NCBI GenBank assembly: GCA_951230915.1
Contig: OX579633.1
Span: 5,678,145 to 5,742,144 of the forward strand
From: Antitrichia curtipendula
Taxonomy: Eukaryota > Streptophyta > Bryopsida > Hypnales > Leucodontaceae
Direction of reading: 5' to 3'
Length of the DNA: 64,000 nt
Notes under the pieces: model-generated
Databases searched by the model: none
Seen by the model: the letters and a program-made list of their open reading frames with translations, nothing else
Told to the model about the DNA's origin: nothing
Part shown: positions 36,232 through 47,036 of the stretch, piece by piece
Numbering within the stretch: the stretch's first letter is position 1
Layout: every line of letters begins with the position of its first letter
Program-made: the position numbers and the translations under genes

Positions 36232-38387
36232 TTACTCTGTTTCTTCATCAGAGCTTTCCACAAGATCATTTACAAGTAAAGGAACTTTAATGATATTTTC
36301 ACATTCTTTTTTAATGACCTTTTTCTGTTGTGATATACTACAAATGCGTGGTTTAGTAGTTATGGGACATGGAAACAAACCAATTGTTTTTCTACCTCTT
36401 CCAAAAAAGCCTTTTTTTCCATAAACTCTAATCCGTTTTCCTTTATCTCGTTCTTCAATGGTTCGTTTTGTTCGAGATACACTTTCATTTCCACTCTGCA
36501 AGTCACCTTCTATTGTATTTCTAGACCCACGCTTAGCAGTCATTTGTTGCAAGCCATTGGACTTGGTCCTAGACTCCCATTTTTTTGTTTCACCTGAATT
36601 ATTTGTTGGTGATGGTTCAATAGGAGTTAATGATAAGTTTTGAGGAGGTAAAGCTTTTGACATGGGTTGGGGATTGGGGTGACCATTCCAATCTTTAGGT
36701 GGAAATATATAATCAGGTCCAAAATTAAATTGAACCAAACATTTTTTCTCTGGTGATGGAAGTGTATACATTGAAGCCGCTGGAAAATATTCTCCACCTA
36801 ATATATCTTTAAATGCAATGCCTTGCCAAATACCATTTCGAAAAAAAGAAATTTGACTTCCTGCATTTATCCTTAAAAATTAAAATTTTATCAAAATATA
36901 AATGACTTTTTAATAAATTCAACATAATAGAAGATGAACATAATTTCAACTTCATAGTTATCAATGTTACGGTATTGGATAATATAAAGAAATGATGTAC
37001 CTGGAATGCTCTTGGGAAGACAATCTTTTTTCTCTAATGGTACTGAAAGCAAATTCTTATATGCTTTGTATACATAGAGATCATAATTTGGAGCATATTT
37101 GGCTCCATTTGGCAAATTTATATAAAATCCAATTACATCACCTTCAAAATAAGCATCTCCATATGGTTTGCGAATGGCTTTATGTACTTTGCTTCCATCA
37201 ACATCTCTATTAAGAAAATATTGACGTCAATTAATGTGTAATTTTAAGAAATCATAATACTTTCTACCTTGAGGAGTTATATGTAATGAATTATATTTAC
37301 CTATATGCATAACTATTGTTGTCAAAGCCAACGGGAGCTTGTAAATCGCCTTTCCAAGTGCTCCATCCCAGTCGAGTGTGTCCAGTTTTTCCTAAAGCTT
37401 TTACAATGATCTCAAAATACCAAGCACCTTCCATTACACCATGAGTAGCCCGTACCATACGATAACCTTTTTCACTACTTGCATGTAATTTGTCTAATGA
37501 CAATTCTACTTTTTCAGCTTTTTGGTCCTATTTCCAAAAAATTGTTGATGATCAATATCATGTATCATTAATAAAAAAAAAAAAATTCTTAGAAAATAAA
37601 AAATATTTAGCAAAACCTAAAATACATATAACGTAGGACATAATTATATATCCAATAAGATTGCATTGATTTTTATTCATACCTTTGATAAGTATATTCC
37701 ACCATTCTTTTCCTCTAAAAAGTATTGTTCACTGAGATCAATTTCATTGTTTTTTTCAATTTTATCATCAGGAGGAATTTTTATAGGTTTTGCTTTCTTA
37801 TTTCCTTTGCGGGTGGAAGTTTTGGACCAAACATTTGCCCTCTTTTTAGTTTTCTTGGTAACAACATCTTTGTTTGGATCATCCAAAATCTCATATGACA
37901 TTGATGTTTCTTTGTTTGTTGGTACATTAATGAACAATTCATCATTTTTCTCTATCATTTGCAATCAAATCATAATATTATGGTATTTTCAATAAATATC
38001 AAATACTATCGCAATAAAGTGTTCTTTTTAGTTGTCTTATTGTCAAAAGTAATTGGAGACTCATTGATTGTAGAATATAATTTATTTAATTTAGATAGTC
38101 AATTTTTAAAAAATATTGATATTCTAATATTTAATTTATTAAAAAAATAATTTTTATTTTTATATTATTATTTAATACACACTACAAGAAAAACAAAAAA
38201 AACATTGGTAACCTTACCAATTTCATTTTCAACAGTTTCAAAGTTGATGTTGACGATTGTTGTTTCTTTTATTTCTCTCTTTTCTATTGATGTTATTTTA
38301 GGTTCATCATCTAAGCAATATGGATCATCATCTATTGGCATATCCCCTAAATCATCTATCATTGTTGCCCGTTTAAGATTATTATAC
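36232..38387 (-). CDS. ASH2/TRAUCO-like SPRY protein, N-terminus not located
   Basis: Leftward exons 38387-38219, 37951-37683, 37527-37301, 37206-37001 and 36860-36232, all GT-AG and phase-consistent, give about 500 residues. The SPRY domain is unmistakable: [94 protein letters not shown] and [22 protein letters not shown]2-type proteins belong to the WRAD core of COMPASS H3K4 methyltransferase complexes in the nucleus; plant TRAUCO is the Arabidopsis homologue. The first exon starts in mid-protein ([20 protein letters not shown]), so at least one exon is missing upstream. After the SPRY domain there is an extra basic tail of about 125 residues ending SSDEETE, not usual for the family. Exons are AT-rich compared with the Mpv17- and CWF19-like genes. 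Confidence 0.88.
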
Positions 38388-41340
38388 TAAAAAAATGATT
38401 GTTGCATATTAAAAGTGAAATATTAAGATTTAAGTTTATTTTGAGTTTTGTATACAATTTGACATGAGCTTCATTGAATTCTAAAAGTTTCTTTTAAATG
38501 CTCAAATTGTTGAAGAAATTTGTCACTCATTGTAAAGAAACCTTAAACTATAAATAAAAATAAAAAATAAAATCCAAGAATAATATTCTTTGAATTACTA
38601 TCAAAATCAAAATTTTCAAATCTAAAATTATCAGTCATACAATTTAAACTATCATAATAATGATGATTTGAGTATAAGATACAATTTGTTTAGAGTTATT
38701 GCAATAATGATACAACTACAAAATTTCTAAGGCACATCATACTAAAAAATTAACAAATTATTGTTTATCAATATTCACAATGATTTTATAATATTTAGAC
38801 ATACATTTTAAAATTGATAGAGAACACTAAAAAAAGGTTGTCTATGATATTAATTGTATTGCAACATTTAATATACTTAAATACAAAAATAGAAGTCATA
38901 TTGCACATTCATTCTTCCCTAATTGCACATTCCTTTTATGGCTCTAAAATCTTGTAGGATACTTATGCACAAAGTCTATTATACTACTTCTACAAGTCAA
39001 GTTGTTAATTATATGCCAAAGTATTTTGTAATCTCATTTGTCCCTTGAGGTCAAGTACTAAAAAGTTTAGAATAAGGTCAAATCTATTTAGAATATACAT
39101 AGCTATGGGGTCCAAATAACTCAATGTTGACAAATATTTAATGTTTTGGAAACTACTTTTATCAAACAAAGTTGTTTGTGTTGAAAAAAAATAGAAGTTT
39201 AACAATTAAATCCATTTTTTTGAAATTGGATCTAAAAAAAAAATAGAATGCCCAAGAATATTTTGTATTGAAGCACAAAAAATGAAACTTAAATTTTTGG
39301 ATGTGATTTTATTATTGCCCAATTTAAACTTGTTAAAAAAAAACAATGATTGTGGGGACAAATAGAAGGCAATGGTTGTGCAAAGGGCATGAAAATTCAT
39401 CCCAAATACAAAAATAACCGCTTTCTACATGAATTGCATAGATTGGAGAGTTGATATTGTTCTTATACTAAATGCTCCTCTCCTCTCCATTTTACTATTT
39501 GCAAATAATTATTAATATTTTTGAAAATAAAATTGAATATTTAAAATCTGTAGATCTATAAAATTCTAAACTTCTACATCTATAAACTTGAAAAAAACTT
39601 TAAATTTATAAACATGTAAGCTTTAAATTTGGAATTAGTAGTTTGAAAATTTAAAAATTTGAAATTGTTGAAATTATAAATTTATTAGTTTATTAATTTT
39701 TATGATTTTAAAATTATATTTTTTTGTTAGGTGATTGAAATGAAATAGCGTTTAGCATCAAACAAATCATAATTTATCTGACTTCTTATAAATTAAATAA
39801 TTTTTAGGGAATCAATCCAATTCAGCTTATGAAGTCAATTTGATTATTGCAAGAGTAAGTTTGAATAATGTAAGATCATTTAATGTTCTAATTGAATGAA
39901 TTTTGAATAAACATGGTTTACTTAGTGGATGAAAATTAGATGAAAGTAGATGAAAATGGATGAATGTAAACAATAGTGGATATATTTTGGATGACAATAG
40001 GGTGAAAAATATACTATTTGAGATATTAGGGATGTAATTATGTAGACCATATTTAATATTTATTGATTTTATCTACAATATGATGAACAAAGAAGAATTG
40101 CAAGTCTTATTGAGTTGGTCTAATAGAAGAGTTCATGTTTTGAAGATCCTACACCAAAGCTAGTGGACCAAGGGAAAAAATACAAGACCTACATTCTCTT
40201 CTTCTACTATGATCTACTGTATTAATTAATCTTTTTGGTCCTAAAGAACTAAGAATTGATTTCCGTAGACAGTGTGAAAAATGGAAATAATTCTTAACCT
40301 TTAAGTACTCATATCATTGGGATAGACAAAAGATACCTCAAAACTGCAAAATAGATGACCTGTCCATATATAGTTGCAAAATATTATTTTCTAGTAAACA
40401 ATTCATATTTGTAAAATATAAAGGACAAGAAATAAAGTTAACAAATTATACAAAAAGCTTCTATAAAATGTCAATGAATTGAAAGATTACACAGTTTGAC
40501 TACTAAAATATAGACATAAATTGATTGGAATGTTCAACTTCATTGTCCTTCCTAAATATGCTCAACAATGGAAATTGCAGCAATATAAAATTTGCAAAAA
40601 ATATTGAACCAAAACAACAATACTTAGAGGCATGTATTCAACAAAATTTTCTACCAATTATGTCAATGAATTTTGAAATACTGAGCTTATAATCAAAAAA
40701 AGGAAAGACTTAGAAATAAAACTTACTTTGTTGTGAAGGTAAACATGTAGAATTATAGCGAAACTCTCTTGCATTTGAATCATATTAGGTGGATCCACAC
40801 TCACTAAGTTAACACCAGTTGATAGTAAGGTAGAAGGCTCGAATGTTGGTGAGCAATTACAATCCCCTAGTATAATTGTCATGAATAGTACAAAGTTTCA
40901 AAAATGGATCATAGTTCCTTCAATGCACTTTTTTGCTTTTTAATTGTGTTCTTAAATCCCTTTAAAATATATACATTCTTGTAAGGCTAAAATAAATGAA
41001 AGCATGATGTGGATCATTCTCTGAGAGCCAAAATTATAGAAACATCCTAAGTTTGAAGTGCTCTATCAAAGGCTGATTTTGATTAAGGTTGGTCCAGTCT
41101 ATGAGCACCAATAGCTACCTACACACCTTTTCACTTTGAAAGCTCATAGTTAATTCATTCCAAGTCAAAAAATTACGATTTAAATTGTCAATGAATTGTG
41201 TCTCTTTTCTCTTTCTACCAAAAATATGTGAAAAATGTTATACTCTACTGATTTTCCTACAAAGGTCCATTATCCCTTAGATGGTCGGTTTAAGAGCCTC
41301 CTACCTTAGTAGAGATTTCTCTGAGATTTCTCTCACTGCT
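38388..41340. other. AT-rich sequence upstream of the ASH2-like gene
   Basis: May hold the missing 5' exon(s). One candidate is leftward 40882-about 40729, an open frame of about 50 codons ending in a good donor (AAA/GTAAGT), but its sequence matches nothing I recognise. The rest is low-complexity AT-rich DNA without recognisable repeats. Confidence 0.35.
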
Positions 41341-42000
41341 AGTCTACTTCATACCCACCTTGTTGAAAATTTGCACAAAACAAGCAGTGAGCATTATCAG
41401 TCTTAATGTGCCTCTCCTTAACCAATCGGGACATGCCACGACGCCGAAACTCTCCTGCACTGAGATTACAGTATCGGGCTCGGGATCCCAAATTGGGGCA
41501 GATTACTCGCTCGTGTCGGTCAATCTCCGATTGAAGGCATGGTCTTTACGTTGGAGAATCGAACCTCTTCGATCCGAAATGGCAAGATGCAGAATTAGGG
41601 CGCTGAATTCCGAACATTTGGGCTGTTCCTTGACCGGACAGATCCCAAACCCAAATTTTATTTCCAAATCTGAACTGGAGGATCGATCAATTGACAGACA
41701 GGGTATTGACAATGCAGCCCAAACGGAGAGACGATGAATGCGGGAAGTTCACATTGATTGGTATCCCCAGCTATGCATGGAGAAGACAACGAATGGGGTG
41801 AAGGTGACTGATCTTTATGGATTCCAGCTATCGGAGTTTCACGAGAAGAAGAGGCGACGCTGAATCAGGTCACGAGAGTTCAATTAGGTTTTAGGGGTTC
41901 GTCTCTTTCTGCAAGAATTCGATTGAGGCTAGCAAGCAATTCAACGAATCTCCTGATTAATATTTCCGTTAATTCGGTAGCTACAAGAACGCCTCGCTGG
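41341..42000 (+). other. GC-richer block before the TBC pseudogene, possible old leader
   Basis: Composition changes abruptly at about 41340. A 125-codon open frame (41360-41737) has no recognisable domain. It could be promoter and 5' UTR of the TBC gene. Confidence 0.35.
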
Positions 42001-42462
42001 ATTTAACAAGATTTTTTCATCGAATCCTAGCTAGCCATCGCATTATCTCCTGAAGTATCCCACAGAGATGTAAGCGAAGCTTTAAAAATTTCTCGCTCGA
42101 TTTTGTAGCTACAAGGAAGTGTCGCTCAGATTACAAGTTTTTTTATATCTAAATCTGGTCAGCAATCGCGTTATCTCCTGACGTACCCCATAATGATGTA
42201 GCCCAATAATGATGGAAACCCCAAGAAATGGCGATCGATTGAGCTTCCAAGAGAATGAGTGTAGGTGACGGTGCGGGTGAAGGGGCAAGGGATGAAATTT
42301 TCGCTGAATTTACAAGAATTTTTAATTGAAATCTGGCTAGCAATCGCATGATCTCCTGACGTATCCCATAGAGATGTAGTAAAACCCAAAACATGGCGAT
42401 CAATTGAATGCCAAATAGCATGAGTGCAGGTGACGGAGCGGGTGAAGGAGCAAGGCATGGAG
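42001..42462 (+). repeat. Imperfect tandem repeats upstream of and overlapping the TBC start
   Basis: Three related units share TCTGGCTAGCAATCGCATG, ATCTCCTGACGTATCCCATA and GAGATGTAG. The last two also share AAATGGCGATCGATTGA and ATGAGTGNAGGTGACGG, spaced about 164 bp apart. The last unit runs into the TBC coding start at 42457, so the 5' region has been duplicated. Confidence 0.8.
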
Positions 42463-43777
42463 TGGTGGGCGGTGGAAGCTCACCGAGGCTTCGACTGGTA
42501 CTGCCAGCCGGACATGAGCTCCTCGCAGTCCGAGGGGAGCACGCTGGTTTCGCAGCTGTCGGGGTCGTTCACGGGATCCAGGCAGCTGCGCAAGCTCATT
42601 GGGAAAGGCATTCCGCCGGCTTTCCGGCCCAAAGTGTGGCGCGCGGTGTCCGGGGTGGTGAAGAAGCGATCCACGGTGCCGGAGACGTATTACCAGGATC
42701 TCTGTGAGACCGTGCAGTGGCGCGAGACGGCCGCTACTCGGCAAATGAACCAAACCTAACCCAAACCTAACCCAAACCTTTTGAAATCGCACTCCCTCGG
42801 GTTTCAAAATTATGACTACGACGTAGTTTGGATGCGTGCCAAGTGATAATTGCAAGGACGCAAGTGTGCAGGGTATTCTAGAATGTCATTTTGAAAACGT
42901 CATGTGATCAAGTGGTACACCATCTGAACTTTTGTGCATTTCACGAGTTTCAGCTGATTGTTTACAGTTGCTTTGTTTTGTTGCAGGATTTGGGACGCAC
43001 TTTCCTATGACAACCCAACCATAGATTCTTGTGAAGGGCAAGCAATTCTTCGACGTATTCTGACAGGGTACTCCTTTCGGGACTCTAGAGTACTCTAGAG
43101 TAGGCTACTGCCAAGTAACGCCTCAAATCACATCGTGATCATTTGAATAACAGCTTTGCTTTGGGAGCTTACCACACTGATTTATCTTTTAGTGGAGGTG
43201 CAGAAATCGTGTCACTGCACAACCTTTTCTTCTTTTTGCAAATTAGTTCAATACAGTGATATTTCAACCTTCGGTAAAAGACATTAGTGTGACTTTGTTA
43301 ACTTCGATCACACGAGAAAATAGTGTAAATCAGTGTAGTGTGGCAGATGTTTTTCCTGCTGATATTAACAGGACATTGGTTTTTGTGAGTTGACGCTTGG
43401 ATCCTCTCGGGAAATCAATTTCCTACATCATTAGACGGTATGAAGACCTTGGAGATCGCTGATTCTTGAGGTTGGAAATCTGCAGGGCATGAACTATATT
43501 GCTGCATCATTGCTGTTGGTTATGTATTAGATAACTGATGAGCCGCGCTAGCGGCAAATAGGTTATCGTACATAACCGGTTCTACACTTTCTAATCACAA
43601 CCTTTGATCTTCATGATCCAAGGGTGTAGGAAGCAAGTTGAAAGGAAAGAAGGTTATGAGTTGCAACTTGTAATGGCAATGGCGACTGGTTGCCAATGGG
43701 ACGGTGACACGCTAGCCTTGAAAAAGTTAACAACTGGTTATGAAAGCTGAGGAGGCTGCTTTTTGGATGCTGACTGT
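42457..43777 (+). pseudogene. TBC (Rab-GAP) domain pseudogene
   Basis: From the ATG at 42457 the frame reads MEWWAVEAHRGFDWYCQP, then LRKLIGKGIPPAFRPKVWRA and KKRSTVPETYYQDL, the beginning of a TBC domain, ending in ATRQMNQT and a stop where family members continue. After an intron, 42987 onward gives DLGRTF, then only in another frame SCEGQAILRRIL and GYSFRDSRV. A direct duplication of CTCTAGAGTA (43083-43102) shifts the frame again before VGYCQ. A last exon remnant at about 43737-43776 reads VMKAEEAAFWMLTV. TBC proteins activate the GTPase of Rab proteins in membrane traffic; the arginine finger exon position (IxxDLPRT-type) is the damaged one here. At least three lesions make it non-functional. 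Confidence 0.88.
42748..42779 (+). repeat. Short CCAAACCTAAC tandem repeat inside the broken TBC exon
   Basis: CCAAACCTAAC is repeated two and a half times where the TBC exon loses homology. It resembles but is not the plant telomere unit. Confidence 0.75.
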
Positions 43778-45662
43778 AAGTTTTACTTAAAAAACATTCT
43801 ACTTTAGGATAGTTATCCTGACAATCTGTATGGTACCAACGAGTCTTTAAAGATCTTTTCAGAAAAAAGTGCCCAAGGCTCTGATCAAAAGGTAGTCTGT
43901 TTATGGCATATCTAAAATTTTGAAGTCTAAAATATTTCTGAATAGCACTACAGTCCGTAAAGCATTTTTTGTATTAACACAAATTTTGCCTCCTCACTAA
44001 ATAATAGAACTGACCAGCGTAGTATCATTTAAATGTCTGTTGACGAGATCTGAATGTCGATTATTGGTAGAAGTGGTGCTTTTAGGTGTCCCCACACAAA
44101 TGAAATAGAGAGTGAGAGAAAAAACTCCAATCCTTTATTTGGATTGGCGTGATATAAGAGTCTAATTATCCTATGAAGTATTGAATACTTATATTGCAAG
44201 TTAATGTAATCCACATAAACATCACATTAGTGTTCAGTGCACAAACTGCAAATGAGTCTATCTATGGTTTGTCTTTTCCAGTGTTATTTTTATTCACGAT
44301 TTTTTGTTAGTTTGACTACAACCAAAAGACGTTGGCTATATTTTGTAAAGGAAAGGAAATTTTCATTTTTTTGGGTCAAAATAGCTAGATTAGTGTTGTA
44401 TTTTAAGATCAATAATCAAAATTTACCTATGTATCACCTAGTTTTGATAAAATATTATCACCAAGTATCACATTCACATGACTATTGATAATATTATCTG
44501 GCTTCTTCTCCAAAATGATAAAAACAACAACACCGGTCGGTCCTCACTGCTTCCTTTGTTGGAATCCCTGCGCAGAGCATTTTTGAAAACCATCGCTGTG
44601 ACAACGCTGAAGCTGCTCGTCTTCTTGCAGTCCCAAAGTCTAGTCTGATTGGTGCAGACAAGTGGGCAAGGTGAACTGTGTCGCCTAGCAAAGCCTGGCG
44701 TTCTCTGGACAGGATTGCCCCATTCACATGTGAGCCCGGTGGACAACTTTGTGCTAATTGAAATTTATAAGATGGACTAGATTCCACCGAATATCTAGCC
44801 GAATGTCTAGCCGAATGTCGGTAAGCAAAAAGGAAGGGTCCATGTTTCATTGATATTGGTGTACAACTATTCAATCTCGTGTAGAATTCTTCCCCACCGA
44901 CCGTGTGTACGTGAAAGTACAATTGCTACTTGGACGTGTAGGACCCCCGTGAAGTTCGTTTACCCACCTATAAATGTAAGCAGACCCTTAGTTCCATCAT
45001 GTGTGCTTTGCCTCTCAATTCTCACTCTTTCCTCTGCGATTGCTATGGTTGTAAACCAACGTAAACCACTCTTGCTGCAATCTTATTCACTCGAGCATCT
45101 TCAGTTGTGTCACCCGTCTCTGCGTTAAGGTTTTTGTTTAGAAATCTCGGAGGGAGTCATCACTTTGCTCCAAGACCCAGCTGCTGCGATCGCCTCTGGA
45201 GATAGAATCAATGGTGAGCGTCCCGTAGTGTGGTTTCGGTTCATTGAGGGATTTGATTGAACGCTGCAGTGTGGGTTATTATTTTATTACTCTCTTTCCA
45301 TCGGGTAGGGTACCTTGGAGAGATGGAAGCCCGAGCAGGGTATGAGATAGAGAGCGTCGTGATTGCATTGTGGGTTATAATTTTATCTTGCTCTTCCTAT
45401 TAAACGAAAGGAAACTTGATGCATCTACGTTATCGGTGAAGTTAGCTTCTTGTTCAGCTTTGGGCCCATGGGAAAACATCATTTGTGTAGAGTATGAGGG
45501 TGCTGTGTTTTCTTAAGTTTAGTGAGCCTTGTGCTTTTGTTCCTAGAAGTATTGGGAGGGTTTTGAATCTTCCAGGGTGTCTGAGTTTAATACCAAATTG
45601 TCATGGTTGTCATGGTTGTGTGAATGCAGTGCCTAGTAGAGGAGCTTTAATATCTTGTTGAT
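43778..45662. other. Intergenic sequence between TBC and kinase pseudogenes
   Basis: Mixed composition. 44510-45200 is GC-richer and may be the leader or promoter of the kinase gene (or an unrelated remnant); its open frames on both strands match no family I recognise. Confidence 0.4.
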
Positions 45663-46668
45663 ATGGAAAATTGTGCACGGCGATTGACTGGTGGGGAATT
45701 TGAGGAAACAATCTTGTCAGACATTGGTCCATCTGCCACAGTAGATGTAACCTCCCATTTCCACACCGTTGTTGAAGAATGTCACTTGTCTTCCTTGGAT
45801 GATGAGGTTGCACTTGGAGATCGTCGCGGTGCAGGATCCTCCATGGAACCAAAGTCTGAGTACTTCTCTGCACGCGTGTGGAGATGATGTGAAGCAAGAG
45901 CCAGTTTTCTTCAGATGTGGAGCTTAAGATTAAGCATTCGAGGGTGCATCAGATCTCAGATCACAATGGCCTTGTGGAATCCTTCGACGGGATGTTGCAT
46001 GTGTTGCAACTTTCGGATTTTTGTTGAATGAAGGAAGGTTTGGGTTTGGGATGTTGAAATGTTGGGGTGACTTACGCAAACTTATTGACCAAGCCATGCA
46101 ATAGAAGGACAACCAAGGTCCACCATTTCCATATGAGTGGAGTGGAGTGATTTGACATGCTAAAGATGTTATGTTGCGCATTGCTTTTTATATGAACATG
46201 CTACACTAGAAAGGCATCATTCATCAAGACTTGAAAGCTACCAATATTCTTTTTTATGCAAATGATAAGGTTTTAAGTCTTGGGACCGCTACAAATACTG
46301 AAATATGGAAGGACCGTACAATATTTGTAGCAGACTTTGAATGCTCGATTGGAGTTGTTGGAACCAAATTTTGGAGGGCACCGGAAATATTGTTGGCTTT
46401 GAAGAACATAACCACAATTCCTTTCTCAGAGAAAGGAGACATATATGGCTATGCTATGACTTGTTTTGCATTTGTAATTGATTGCTTGCCATTTGAAGGT
46501 GAATTGGAGGCATGTAGAGCTAGCTATGATCTTGTAATTGAGGGATGTAGGCCTAAACTTCCTAGTGATTTGGATGTGACATTGAAGGATTTGATTTTGA
46601 GATGTTGGAATCAAAATCTAGACAAGAGACCTAGTTTTTCAGAAATTTTTGGAGTACTTCACTCTTGA
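45663..46668 (+). pseudogene. Plant protein kinase pseudogene
   Basis: The C-lobe is readable in one frame from 46213 to the stop at 46666: GIIHQDLKATNILF (catalytic loop HRD changed to HQD), VADFECSIGVVGTKFWRAPE (DFG replaced by DFE but APE kept), FSEKGDIYGYAMTCF and LILRCWNQNLDKRPSF. The upstream N-lobe region contains GDLRKLIDQAMQ, PPFPYEW and VMLRIAFYMNMLH, but with in-frame TAG and TGA codons (for example just before KGIIHQD). An open frame at 45663-45887 (MENCARRLTGGEFEETILSD) may be its N-terminal part. The DFECSxGVVGTxFWRAPE pattern belongs to a kinase group I associate with mosses and lycophytes. The stops make the full protein impossible; a transcript starting at the ATG at 46231 would encode only a kinase fragment. 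Confidence 0.83.
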
Positions 46669-47036
46669 TTTAATATCATTGAAAAATGGTTATTTCCAAC
46701 TTTATCATGCATTATTTGGACACCCTATGGATAAATATTGAATTCTTTAAAGTACCCTCTCCACATATACCAAATATCAATATTAGGTGACTTGGGATAT
46801 AGCCACTTGTCATCACTTTGATAATTTACATTCTAACTTTGAAAATTCTTAGTTCATTCGTGCACACCCTCCCTCTCTGACATACAGAGGGCCGAATTTC
46901 ATATACACTTGAAAAGCAGAGTAATGCAATAACAAAATTCCTACAACTGTAAAATACAAGTGTGAATGAACAATCCAATCCGGATTCAAATAGCTTACTA
47001 CAGCTACCCGGAGGAAGTAGTTGAGCTGCTATTGCA
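46669..47036. other. 3' UTR region between convergent kinase pseudogene and CWF19-like gene
   Basis: 46860-47036 is the 3' UTR side of the CWF19-like gene. A diverged copy of this stretch (TAGTAAGCTATTTGAATCC) occurs at 54345-54490, which supports its belonging to that transcript. Confidence 0.6.

Noticed and set aside
38180..38194. CACTACAAGAAAAAC, resembling a CACTA transposon end, in an intron of the ASH2-like gene
   Set aside because: No inverted partner (TTCTTGTAGTG) and no 3-bp duplication nearby; a single 12-15 base match in AT-rich DNA is weak.
41360..41737. 125-codon open frame before the TBC pseudogene
   Set aside because: No family resemblance, no splice continuity with the TBC exon and an overlapping frame on the other strand.
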